Source of the DNA: Ciona intestinalis
Taxonomy: Eukaryota > Chordata > Ascidiacea > Phlebobranchia > Cionidae
Assembly: GCF_000224145.3 (NCBI RefSeq)
Contig: NC_020167.2
Location: forward strand, 591,768 to 655,767
Reading direction: 5' to 3'
Length of the DNA stretch: 64,000 nucleotides
Under the pieces are notes generated by a model that saw nothing but the letters and a program-made list of their open reading frames with translations, was not told the origin of the DNA and searched no databases. Position numbers and translations under genes: made by a program. Below, one piece after another: positions 53,141-64,000 of the stretch. Within the stretch, counting starts at the first letter, position 1; the number at the start of each line of letters is the position of its first letter.

Positions 53141-56121
53141 TTAACAATCCGAGTGTCTCAGTGCAAGAAAGTTACACATCTCTGGCGTGTGTTCTTTTTG
53201 TTTATCAAGGCCACTACATCCATCACTGCAATAGCAAGTTATTCCACAAAGTGAACAAACTGACCATTTTCCAACCTAAACCAAGTATAGTAATTTTAAA
53301 ACGCATATTCCATTACCCTTATTAACAGTAAAGTATGTCTCAGTAAAACAGTACTTATGTATAATAGGGTGGGGGAAGATGGGACACCTTTAGCACATTA
53401 TTCCCAAATATCCTGATCGTGTTTTAAACAATTAACGTCGTTATGAAAATATAGTTTTATAATTCTTTAAATGTTTTTTTACCACCAAATGGAACGAGAA
53501 AATCGAATGAAAAGATGTCCCATCTTCCCCCATCGTAAGAAACGATGGCAGCATTGGTTAAAGTATTTTAATTGCCAAACTTACTGTACTTTCCCTCTTT
53601 TTACATTGCTTATTAGAACAATGGCGCAAAACTCGTTCACACAACTCGGGCAGTGGATTGAGAATGGCTGCAGAAAGCGACGAGGTATCTGAGATAAGTC
53701 ATGTTTTGTAAGTGGGAAAAATAAGATATTTTATAAACTCTACCGATCTTCTCGCGTATGTTTGTTGGTGTTGAATAAAGAGCCATCCATAACCATTCGA
53801 CTGCGTTTAATATAACACCAGCGTTTGTTCCACTGATTTTCTGGCTGTGAATAAAATTACATTATAGGAATAGTCAAGTTATTAAAGTTATACTCACCCT
53901 GTGGATAAACCTTTCAAAGTAAGCAGTTTTGACAGCTGGTATTTAAAGGCAAGTGCTTGAGCTTTTAAAAACTCAAATTTATTCTGCCTGAAAAGGTTGA
54001 ATTTGTTTTAGTAGTAATCTTCTATATAGTAAGTGTGAAGTAAACTTACCACTTTAAAACGCCATGAATAAGCACAATAAAAGAAAACAACAGAGCGCTG
54101 CTACTAAAGCTCATACTGCGATAAAAACTTTCAGACTGGTGCCATGCTGGATCGCTGGGTGGTTTGTCAGTATTCCACAGCAAAACAGAACGGAATGAAT
54201 GCATAAACACCAGGTCCTGCACGTTCGATTGCCACAAGCCGGACCTCGAATGCGCGCACAACAGAGCAATCGCCTGAAAAATTTAACTGTTTTAAAGACA
54301 CATCAAACTCGAGAAAAAAATCACTGTCGATATACCTGCATCGCAATGGTTCTGAATTTTACAAAGTGCAGATAAGTGTTGGAATGGGCCAAATCCTCGT
54401 TTTGTAGTCGGTGGATACACATGGTAACGAAATCAAGCTTTATTAATTGTTCGTACGGAAGTTTCATACTGTATGGAAAGTACAATTTAAAGTAGGGTGG
54501 TGGAAAAGAGGACACCTTTTCATTCTATTAACTCGTTCCTTAGTAGTAAACAAAGAACATTTAAAGAAATAAAAAAAACGTATTATCACGACTTCCATAG
54601 AGACTGCTGGTAATTATTTAAAACACGATCAGGTATTTGGATACTATGTGCTATAAAGGTGTCCCGTTTTCCCCCACCCTACTATATGTCCTTCATAATC
54701 TAGATACGCGATTTCGTACTTCTCTGATAGTATGACCACAATGAGTCGATCGAGCACACTGATAGCAGGTACCATGTCACACTGTAAGTCGCCACTTTTA
54801 ATCAAGGTCACCAATTTTTCTAAAAACCACGGCTGGCGCTCCAAAACTATCTAAAACGTATGATGTGCGTTTGTTAATAAACATTGTTGTATACACGAAG
54901 CGTTCCAGCTTTAACATTTAAGACAATATACTCATTGGTCTATTCGGCCGCACAGCACCTCTATACAACTTTAAAAAATGATGCTATAGTTATAAAACGA
55001 TTCATACACAAAAATTAAAGACGTATTATGTTATGTTGTTGTTATTAAAAATAATTTAATGTAGTAAAAAGCATCATTATCATAGAAACGATATCTGTGT
55101 TAAGCGACCAACCTTTTCTATATGTTCTACACACAGAATATTCGTGAGCGCGTCAAGGCACTTTTGTCGGATTATCGGCAAAACGGGATTCTACATAGAA
55201 TAACTTGAATGTTTATCGATGTAGCATCAATGCAACAGTTCTATTTTTACCATATATCAACAGATTTACTGTAATGTATATTAATCATACAGATGTACCT
55301 GCATCATTGAAAATATAACGGATAAGCCACCACTTTCGGTTATTTCCCAACACAGTGTATGTAACGCCTCTCTAAATGTTGTACCAGATAGATTATAACA
55401 GTTTTTGGTGCCTGTATGTTTTCAAAAAATATTTATTTCGAAGACAAATTTTGTTTCAATTTGATTTGAATCTAACAAGCAAAGATACGCTTACCCAAAA
55501 GTGTAAAATGTTTTCGAATATCACGAGGTGGTCGGTTTAGTTGCAAATCAAGAAATGTGCATGCAGATATTGATCCGTGGTAAAGAGCAAACATTAGCTG
55601 GCTCAAATTAAAAGTAGCTTCCGCTTGTCGTAAAGCTTAAAAAAAACATATTTAAAATTCAATAACATTTATATACAATATAAAAGTTTACTAATGGCTT
55701 ACTAAAAATATCTTCAGTAGGCCGTGTTTACTTTACATAACAAACCTGTAATTGAAACATTCGATTCACACTTCACCGATGAATCAGTCCACAAATAAGG
55801 TTTGTTGCTGCATTTCTGAGAAAACACAATTACTCACAAACAAAAACTACGCACCGCACTTTCTTTTTAAATGTATTTCAACTTTCTTTGAAGTAAAAAA
55901 CGGCCAAGTTACTTACCTTTTCTGTGAGAACAGCAATTAAATAGCTTGAATTAAAATGGTCAAGATCTAAAAATGACGACCATTCGTTAAACTTGATCCT
56001 GATGTTTGGTGAATCTTTATTGGAAATGGTATTATGATGGCCACAGCTTCCAACCTTGATTTTTAATTTATAATTTTAGTAAAAATCTCCTTTATATACT
56101 GCAGCACTCAAAACCTACCAT
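53141..56121 (-). CDS. 500-aa helical protein with C-terminal MYND-like zinc finger
   Basis: Thirteen exons close in frame (1503 nt): 56121-56119 (the ATG alone), 56054-55917, 55815-55746, 55635-55495, 55411-55299, 55190-55113, 54850-54678, 54468-54336, 54273-54050, 53987-53898, 53844-53744, 53688-53585 and 53275-53141. Most of the protein is leucine-rich and helical (VLPIIRQKCLDALTNILCVE; ISVLDRLIVVILSEKY), suggesting an ARM/HEAT-like repeat fold. The last exon encodes WSVCSLCGITCYCSDGCSG ... KEHTPEMC, a Cys/His series with MYND-type zinc-finger spacing (CxxC, CxC, C, H, C). I cannot name an ortholog. The start codon is cut off by an intron immediately after the G of ATG. Intron 7 is almost entirely a MITE and uses a donor inside it. 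Confidence 0.72.
53366..53535. mobile_element. MITE family A in intron 12 of the MYND gene
   Basis: AGGGTGGGGGAAGATGGGAC ... GATGTCCCATCTTCCCCCAT. It fills more than half of a 309-bp intron. Confidence 0.85.
54493..54683. mobile_element. MITE family A forming most of intron 7 of the MYND gene
   Basis: TIRs TAGGGTGGTGGAAAAGAGG ... TTTTCCCCCACCCTA. On the gene strand exon 7 runs 5 bases into the element and splices at AGG|GTGGGG within its terminal repeat. Only about 24 bp of non-MITE sequence (ending TACTTTCCATACAG) complete the intron. Confidence 0.8.
55694..55728. repeat. Palindromic hairpin repeat, copy 3
   Basis: ATGGCTTACTAAAAATATC then TTCAGTAGGCCGTGT, in intron 3 of the MYND gene. Confidence 0.7.
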
Positions 56122-56655
56122 TTCTACTCCGTGCTTTTAAAACAGAGACAAGTTTTAAAGTGCAGTCAGTTGCTTTTATTATTCAAATTTCGCTGTGTAC
56201 ATCAACAGACAGTTATAGTTTTCGCAATTAATTATGACGTTTAGTTTGATTGTTTTCAAACAAACCTCAGGAAAAAAACAAAAACATTTTTGCATTTTAT
56301 GATCAAAGTGAAAAACGTTCTTGAAAACGTTCTTGAACTTGGTTTATCAAAATTCCAAATCAAAATTTGTATATAGGTAAAAATTCATACGAAAAAGTAT
56401 CACTGAGTTTTGACAGTTTCTAGATTCTAAACTACTAAAGGAACTTGCACATTTTGCTACAGCAGTTAGTTTTGCGGTTTAAACACGTATTTATTCTAGC
56501 AGCTGTTTCGTTTTTTTGTACCTTTGGTGGTAACTTTAGATCACATTTGTGTATTTCTATACAAAATTTAATTTTACGCCTAATGGTACAAGTTATTGAA
56601 TAACACGTAAGGTACAAATTTGAAACAGTTGGAAGAATTGCAAAAATACAATCAA

Positions 56656-56690
56656 GCACGGCCTACTAGAGATATCTTCAGTAGGCAGTG
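56656..56690. repeat. Palindromic hairpin repeat, copy 4
   Basis: GCACGGCCTACTAGAGATATC then TTCAGTAGGCAGTG; one mismatch between arms. Confidence 0.75.
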
Positions 56691-56914
56691 AATCAAGTAA
56701 TATAAATCATTTCTTTAAAATCAATTTAATGCAAAATCTAAGGTTCTATATTAATTATTATACTGCCCAAAATACGAGACTAGAAGTTGAAAAAGATTGT
56801 GTGTTTATTATTATTTTGTACTCGCTTTCTTTTCGGACGCATGTGTCAGTATATAGCGGGGCACTTATAACGTTCATTTCATTAATCCTGACGTCACTAG
56901 TGTGTTCCCTAAAT

Positions 56915-57190
56915 CAGTGTTTCTCAACCGTTTTAACTTGCGGACCGGTCAAATTTTGATACAAACTTTGCGCACCGGTGGACCTTCAAAAATTAACCAA
57001 AAATGTAATTGCGTACGATCGGTACGATAAAGTCCAAAGTAGATCATGAACTTAAGTTACGTCACAGTGCTGCAAATTACGAAACGGGCGAAGTTCTAAA
57101 TCAGTTGAAAAATTGATGTTTTATTTCTTTAATGAAAGGACAAGACTTTAACATCTTGCATTTTGCAATTGCGCTTAAAAACTGCTGGCC
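56915..57190 (+). mobile_element. hAT-like fragment with CAGTGTTTCTCAACC end
   Basis: Begins CAGTGTTTCTCAACCG, then GCGGACCGGTC and CACCGGTGGACC. This is the widespread animal hAT (Charlie/Tip100-like) terminal motif. The opposite end was not found, so the copy is partial and its right limit is approximate. Confidence 0.6.
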
Positions 57191-57394
57191 TAAATTGTCA
57201 GCCAGCTAACACTAAAGAAACATTCAATGAATATTATAAAAAAGCTGATTCCTTGAATCTACTACTTTAATTCCAAGAATATACCTACAAAAGTACACCT
57301 ATAAGTATATGCAAAAGAACAGCAAGTTAGTAAGCGCCAGTTAATTCTGCTAAAGAAGAAAACTTTATAATGCATTTGACGGCAATTACTATCA

Positions 57395-57592
57395 TATAGT
57401 ATAGCTTGGGAGAAATGGGACACCGTTTTATTCTATTATATCGTGCCATTTGGTGGTAATCAAATAACATTTAAAGAATTATACAACCGCATTCTCACGA
57501 CTTTCATAGAACATTGTTCATTGTGTAAAAATACGATCAGGATATTTGGACATAATGTGCTAAATGTGTCCCATCTTACCCCACAGTACTAT
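57395..57592. mobile_element. MITE family A
   Basis: CTTGGGAGAAATGGGACACC ... AATGTGTCCCATCTTACCCC, just 10 bp beyond the SLC34 stop codon. Confidence 0.85.
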
Positions 57593-57601
57593 ATGAACAT
57601 T

Positions 57602-60600
57602 TCACATAACGCTTGATAATTTGTTGTTACCGTTAACTTCCCCGTTACTAACGTACATGGGTAGTTCAGTGTTGCCTGTGGTATGGTGATTTTCTATCAC
57701 GGTATCGTGATTACCTTCATCCACAAATTCACCATGGCAACATTGGCAACATTTACACCAAGCGCAATAAGTATTAAGCAAACGATCAATTGGTTTCAGT
57801 GAATGCATGCAATCTGGTAGGAAATCCCATGTTCGCAAAACTCTTGGAAGAAAGCGCGGTTTTTTGCTTTGCAATGTGTTGACTATAATAATAAATATTA
57901 TTATAGCGACCGCAATACTGATAGCCGTTATTAATACCCACAATGGCGCGAATGAAAGGCCTAAGATAATGCCAGGAATAACAAAAAATACTGAAATCAC
58001 ATAAAGTATTGAGAACCATCGATATTTTGCCGTTATGTTTCCTAACCCAGTAGCTGCGCGTATTGGCACTCGTCGCATAAATGGTATTGGATACCATATA
58101 ACAAAACCTGAAATATTAAAGAAGAAATGACAAAACGCAAGTTGCAGAGCATTTGAGTTCCCTGTAGCAAGTGCAGCCAGAACAGCAGTGAGTGTGGTAC
58201 CCATGTTTGCACCCACAGTCACAGCATACATTCGTTTCAACTTTACCACACCCAGACCAACCAACGGTGTCAAAGTGGATGTAACAACTGAACTACTCTG
58301 TATCAGCATTGTCACTCCGCATCCAACGAACACGGCAATGTAACCTGTCAAGAATTAAATTTAAAATTTTGTTCTAGTCGTTTATAAATTAATGCCCAAC
58401 TTTTTAAACAGTTGACTCTCTCGATTACAAAATTAAGTACTTTATATAGTTCGGTGGAGTAAGTTGGGACACGACGCAAGTCGTAAGATAGAAAAATTAT
58501 TTAAATCTCCTGTTACAGTTACTGGTTTAATGAGGGATCCATTTTAGTGATTTAAATATCTAAAAATGCAGAATAATAAGATGCCAACCAATTTTGAATG
58601 CGTGATGCTGAATTATATTATATAACTATAGAAATTTTGTAGTATTTTTTGCAAGTTTTTAATTGCATCATTAATCCAGTATCTTACTTTATGATAGAAT
58701 AGGCTAAAACATTCCGCACAGTTTGATTTTGTCTCATAAAATTTGTTTTAGTTTTGTCAGAAAAACTGGGATACGTATAGAATAATATATCTTAACAAAA
58801 GTTCATTCAAATAACCATGCATATACTTGAGAAAAAAGATTCGTGTGATTAATAAGTGCTTACTTGATAGCCAACCAAATGGTTTTGGTAGATTCGTGTT
58901 GACTGCTTTACTAATTACTCTCTTCACACCCCGCTTTAATGATGATGTCAGTATTTTAACCATCCCAAGCAAACACGAAACAAGTACGAAAAGTGAAATA
59001 AAGAATAGAAGACCACCAACAGCAGCGTCTGACCAACCAGTGTTTGCAAACAGAAAGTCACTACGTTCACCTGATTACATAACAAATGATAAAAATGTAT
59101 TATATAGTAGGGTGGGGGAAGTCGGAACACCTTTGGCAGTTTAACACATGAAAATATCTAAATATCCTGATCGCGTTTTAAACAATTAGCAACCGGTTGT
59201 TGGGACCGTAAGGATATAGTTTTATAATTCTTAGAATAATATAATATAATAATAACTTTTATTTCGCCACCGATTACGGTAGCGAAAATTTAAAAATATT
59301 TTTAACTAACAGAATATATATTTTTGTTTATTGCATTTGGAGATAGCGTATAGTAATGACAATCAGCATCATATAACGTACAGGGTGGCCGAGTGTCATA
59401 ACAAAATTTACGTACACATAGTTTCTGAAACTTATTGCCGCTCTCAAAAAGAGCAATTTGTTAAGTAAATGCAAAAGACATAAAAGGAAAAACTTATTCA
59501 TTGTAAAAGTGTGATTCAGCTGTAAGTAAGGACTATTATCTCCACACACATTATAAAAATTGACTTTCTTTTTTACTTTATCATTTATTTTAAAATAGTA
59601 CTTGTTTGTTTATATTACTATGGGATAAGATGGGATACCGTTTATTATATATTTGTCTAAATATACTAATACGGTTTACTAACTAACGGGTCAGTAATAG
59701 AAAATGAAACGTGTCCCATTTTACCCCACTCTACTATACAGTCGAACACTTACATAGTCGGACACCAGCAATTACAGGAATTGTTTGTGTTACTTCAACA
59801 GGGGTTGCCAACGTTTGAGTTGAGCTTTCCAAGGCCGTCGAGTTTACTCGAATAAGTGCGTAAGTGGAATTTCTCACACACCATTTCTGCGAACAATACA
59901 CATAAGGGCAAATCAAAGGTTTTATGTGATAAACAAATATACTAAGTCAACAGCATACAATAAGTTACATGCGTATTTTCTTCTAAGTACGGGTGCATGA
60001 AACTATTGTGTAAGTGCGTATATTATACGACACTCGTGTTAACTTTTTTCCTACAAAGATAAAAGAGAAAAAAAGATAAATAAGTGCATGACTTCCCACA
60101 CTTACAGAAACCATGCTACTATCAGGTTCCACATATTCATTACGAGCTATCTTCCTTTGTACGGATATGTTGACATGAATCAGATTGTCTACAATTGGCT
60201 CCGTCAAAGTCTGGAAATAGATTGGGTTATATATTACACAAATAAGATCTTAAGATAAATAGGTGTTTCGAATAAAGAGTTTTAGCTATATACCATACTT
60301 ATTTAAGCTTGGTTAAATCCTAACAATACAAAAATATTGTTCCATGCCGTAGAATTTTCTTGTTCAAAAGTCTAGCGCTGTGCCAAAGTGGTTAGCATCA
60401 CGGCTGCCTCTAACCCAGGGATAATAGGTTCGAGGCTCATCGCTGCCACTGTTGTAGGAGTATGGTTTGAGAGAGACACTTAACGACCGTTGCTCCAACC
60501 AAGTGGTCACTAATAGATTGTCTAAATAGTCAGTCATATATACAGAAGAAATAAAAAATGAAAAAAAAACTAATCTCCTTGAAGTAACATAGTAGGTAAC

Positions 60601-62907
60601 TTGTAAGCTGGCACGAGGTGTATAAAAAACAGACCACTATAGTGTTATAACGACTGTCGTTTTCTGGTCACGTGAGCATAAAGCAAGTTACATTGATTCA
60701 CGTCTATATATAAGGTTCCATATCAGCCTTCAAATTGCATTAATTTCGCGTTAAAGCTTACCCGCAAAAATCTTGGCGCTCCTGCGCCCTCTATCGGACC
60801 TAAGGAACGAATAACTGCAGCGGAAAGAGATTCCAAATATTTTGAAACAATTTCTAAGGGAAGCAAAACCACAACAGATAATATATTGAAGCAATCGTGT
60901 ACAGTTGCACCGGCAAATGCTCTGTAATATTAATAAACAGAAAAAATAATACATATTCTAATATCCACGCATAATCATATACGTGACTTACCGTCTAAAC
61001 TCTTCCTTTTTCATTGAAAGTGTTAATGCTACAGCTGTGTTAGTGACTGAGGTCCCAATGTTTGCTCCCATTACTATCGGAATTCCTTTATTTACCGTTA
61101 TCACTGCAAAGTAAAAAGGTATATTTGTTGTTTTGCGTCATCTCAACATATAGCAACCAAGACACTGTTATTCAAGTTGTTTTTATCAGCAGTGTGTGTA
61201 TAACGACTGTCGTTTTGCTGCTAATTCCTTTCTCTTGGTCTTCATTACTTCATTCAAAGCGATAAATAAAAGTTATGGTATTAGTTTTACCTCCAGAAGC
61301 AACCATTGCAATAACGATGGATGTCGAAGTCGATGAACTTTGAATGATTACGGTGACCAGGATGCCAATGATAAGGCCGGTGATCGGGTTAGAGAGGAAC
61401 ACGTTGCTGGTGAACACGCTCACGGCAACTCTTCCAGCTGTTGGTGTAAAAAGCTTAGACACAATAATTGATGGCCGTGCTACTGTGATTAGGAGCTTGC
61501 CTCTAGGCCAGAGAGTACAGCTTTAAGGCTGTGCTGTACCATAGTGGGCCTGTATGAGTTCTTAGGCAAGACACCTAAAATGGATTACCAACGAAAAAAT
61601 TGCTGTAGTAAAAACATCGACCATGCGATAATCCATTGGATTTCCCAAAGGAAAAAATATCACCTAATGCTAACCGTCCCGAGTTCCTTAACCAAACTCG
61701 TAGTTTGGATTTGCTACAATGAATGCTTCATTCTTTGTAAATAAATAAAATATTTTAAAATATCCACCATATTCTATTTTTTGATTAACATAACTGCAAG
61801 ATCATTCAGTTTATTTCATGTCGAAAGACAAGTTTATGCTGGCGGAAGCACTTTTTTGCATATATTCAAATTTTATTCAAATTTACCACAAACGCCCGAC
61901 TTTTCACAAAAAAATATACAAGGGTATTAGAAAGACGCAGGGGACATTTTAATTAAGAACCAAAATGTCAGAGAACCGATTTATTTACTCAAGCGACTAA
62001 ATTTTTCAGAGCTGTTTTGTTTTTAAAACTGGTGGTATACCGTAGATCATATTTAGGCGCATATCTCTATATCTAAATTTTAATTTTTCTGTATGTATGC
62101 TTATATACATACAAAAAGTAATTAGCCGAACCCAATATTCACTTATATGGAGTATTTTTAATTGTTGGAAATTTTTAATTGTAGGAAATTTTTATTGTTC
62201 GAAATACCGTAATAATAATTAAATTAAAAAATCAGGAATAATTAAGTAACATTATTGAAAAAAACGGGCACGAGGTGTATAAAACGCGGTGAATGGGGAA
62301 GACGGGACACCTTTAGTACATAATATTTAAGTATCTTGACCGTGTTTTAAACAATTAACAACGATTTATGGGAGCCGTGAAGATATTATGCGGTTTAATA
62401 ACTTCCTGAATGTCTTGTTTATTACGAAATGGGAGTTAAGAAAAAATAGACTGATGAAACGGTTTCCTGTCTTCCCCCAACATATTATAACACCTGTGTC
62501 ATAACGGCTGTTGCTGACCCGCTCGCAAGTTCATTAAACAAGCTTCAAACTTTGCATATAACCAGCGACGATGTGTATAGCGATAGTGCAATTAAGTGCA
62601 GTTCACTCATGCTTAACCCTGGTATATTACTGCGAAACTGCTTACCCAACACGTTCAACGCTTCCGCCATAAGAACCAGTGAACATATGAAGAGATAGAG
62701 GCAGACGAGGAGAAGAAGAATTTTAACAACTCCGATCGCGACTGTCCGAATACGCTGCCCTTTCGTCCGATCTCTCCATCTCACATAATTGGCTATAAGT
62801 TTACGCGTATTTACATTAGGCAGCACATTTTTAGATATATTATTACCTTCGTCCTCTTTCCACATTTTGTTACTCGTTGCCGAACGTTTTGCATCCATCT
62901 CCGACAT
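57602..62907 (-). CDS. Sodium-dependent phosphate cotransporter, SLC34 (NaPi-II) family
   Basis: Eight exons close in frame to 622 aa: 62907-62646, 61437-61291, 61103-60992, 60921-60762, 60210-60106, 59886-59754, 59070-58864 and 58344-57602. The inverted-repeat QSSS motifs are both present (TVIIQSSSTSTSIVIAMVAS; TMLIQSSSVVTSTLTPLVGL), with MGANIGTSVTNT, FRRAFAGATVHD and LAFCHFFFNISGFVIWYPIP. The large extracellular loop (exons 5-6) has NST sites and cysteines. The C-terminal tail has a cysteine cluster (CAWCKCCQCC), as in NaPi-IIb (SLC34A2). The Asp in ATVHD is kept, which in vertebrates marks electrogenic isoforms (IIa/IIb) against IIc. It would import phosphate across an apical epithelial membrane. 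Human SLC34A2 is 690 aa. Confidence 0.94.
59104..59240. mobile_element. MITE family A, truncated, in SLC34 intron
   Basis: TAGTAGGGTGGGGGAAGTCG, CCTGATCGCGTTTTAAAC; cut off at about 59240 where a family C-like fragment (TTTTATTTCGCCACCG) starts. Confidence 0.8.
59245..59295 (-). repeat. Family C-like fragment in SLC34 intron
   Basis: TAATAATAACTTTTATTTCG then ACGGTAGCGAAAA, a diverged short relative. Confidence 0.45.
59617..59740. mobile_element. MITE family B in SLC34 intron
   Basis: ACTATGGGATAAGATGGGAT ... GTGTCCCATTTTACCCCAC. Confidence 0.7.
60372..60690 (+). repeat. Full-length SINE in SLC34 intron
   Basis: Head GCGCTGTGCCAAAGTGGTTAG, then ATAGGTTCGAGGCTCATCG (B-box-like), AGACACTTAACGACCGTTGC and the end ACGACTGTCGTTTTCTGG. 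Confidence 0.85.
62288..62492. mobile_element. MITE family A in SLC34 intron 1
   Basis: TGGGGAAGACGGGACACC ... TTCCTGTCTTCCCCCAACAT, interior CTTGACCGTGTTTTAAAC. Confidence 0.85.
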
Positions 62908-64000
62908 CTTAATGTATAAGGTATACTTACCACTTACCACTTTTATCAAAAAATATATTATTTTAAGACAGCGGTTATATATCGTAAACGTTACACATAG
63001 GTTCCTAAACAGAATAATGCATAAAATGTTTGTACTTCGTAACTACATTGTCTAATTTTGTTTGACCTGCCTCTCTATTTGTAGGGTAAGTGATGCATGA
63101 GTTGCAACGACTTCGTCAGCACAAAAGTTACTGATCCGTTCCACTTCAAAACTAAAATTCCAGGAACTGAACTTTTTTGTCGTGCGGATCAACAAAAATA
63201 CCTTTCTGTATCAGTAATTTTGCTAACGAAGCACATTTAAAGGCTACGTCAAATTCCCTGTATATATATGCAGCAATTAGGTGTTTGCGACGAAATTTCG
63301 AATACAATTCCAAATGCCCCACCGACTGTAATGGTATCGGATTTATAGCAAGAGCAACATCTAGATTATCTCGTTTATTCTAAACGCCACAACAATGATA
63401 TCTGGGCTGGATAAACAGAAAAAGCAAATCTCCGTAGAAATGATGTTGTTAAAGTTAATAGCAAATGTGCTATATAGCAGCACTGGCCTGTTTAAAAACG
63501 TAAAATTCAATGAAATAAGTATGTTATTCTGCTTAGTTGCGTGAAAATCTATAGTTAAGATAAACAAAGTAATATTCCCGTAGACAGGGTGTTTCGCCCA
63601 TAAACCGATATGTTGTTTAATAGTTGCCGTATATAGACTGTCGCCACTATATGGTATAGTATGTGCGCATTCACGGGTTGTATTAAACACAGGGAAACCA
63701 AACACCGGTGCAGGTTAACAGGTAAACCCATCCTGTTTTCGCTTCTCTTGTTACATGCAACAACGACCAGGATCCCAAAGTGCAGAAAAGCGTAAAAAAT
63801 AGTTGCGTTTAAATGAATGAATGTCACTTATATAATGTATAACACCGGTGTCAACATGTAAGCGGGTACGATATGCATACTGTAGAGGTATGAAATTAAG
63901 CCATCATAAAACAATTTGTACCTGTGAGATACTCTTTACGCAAAAATAAACAGGTGACATTTATAAAATTTCCAGTTCGCATTCGAGGCATGCGTTTAAT
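62908..64000. other. 5' flank of SLC34, no gene recognised
   Basis: Short frames on both strands (for example 63177-63383 plus, 63361-63705 minus) show no known motif, consistent splice context or repeat relation. I see nothing firm here. Confidence 0.4.

Noticed and set aside
53471-53692. Plus-strand frame of 73 codons
   Set aside because: Composite of MITE and antisense of a MYND-gene exon.

Overview
The window is animal nuclear DNA, most likely from an ascidian tunicate of the genus Ciona. It is AT-rich. Its protein genes are broken into many short exons by small GT-AG introns. It is dense with two short repeat classes of the kind described from Ciona: a tRNA-headed composite SINE and a MITE of about 190 bp with long terminal inverted repeats (TIRs). 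The proteins are clearly chordate but divergent. Exon chains were assembled by eye and kept only where intron phases close in frame.

Layout, left to right. 1-2.1 kb: PLPP6 terminal exon (+) and a two-exon CAMKMT (-), tail to tail with 28 bp between stop codons. 2.2-6.4 kb: a transposon nest with two assembly gaps: an ORF1/gag-like fragment, a long-TIR THAP-type element with a hAT MITE inside its left TIR, and a 1.66-kb hAT element with a clear 8-bp target-site duplication. 7.1-12.6 kb: short PPP1R12 (myosin phosphatase targeting) gene without ankyrin repeats (-). 15.1-17.9 kb: membrane-anchored EGF/neuregulin-like ligand (+). 19.9-25.5 kb: SLC7 cationic amino acid transporter (-). 27.7-28.7 kb: two abutting TIR elements. 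29.8-30.5 kb: colipase (-). 31.9-33.5 kb: unrecognised 309-aa protein (-). 34.0-34.9 kb: intronless BTBD19 (-). 37.8-42.2 kb: ARIH1 RBR ubiquitin ligase, 13 exons (+). 42.9-51.1 kb: a two-repeat (12-TM) cation channel of two-pore-channel type whose C-terminal tail carries an SH3-like domain (-). 53.1-56.1 kb: 500-aa protein with a C-terminal MYND-like finger (-). 57.6-62.9 kb: SLC34 sodium/phosphate cotransporter (-).

The genes do not form one pathway. The strongest leads are the channel-SH3 fusion, the EGF-ligand gene whose EGF domain is split by an intron between cysteines 4 and 5, a tunicate colipase, and an intron of the MYND gene that is almost entirely a MITE, with the only frame-compatible donor lying inside the MITE's terminal repeat. 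None of these could be tested against transcripts or databases here.
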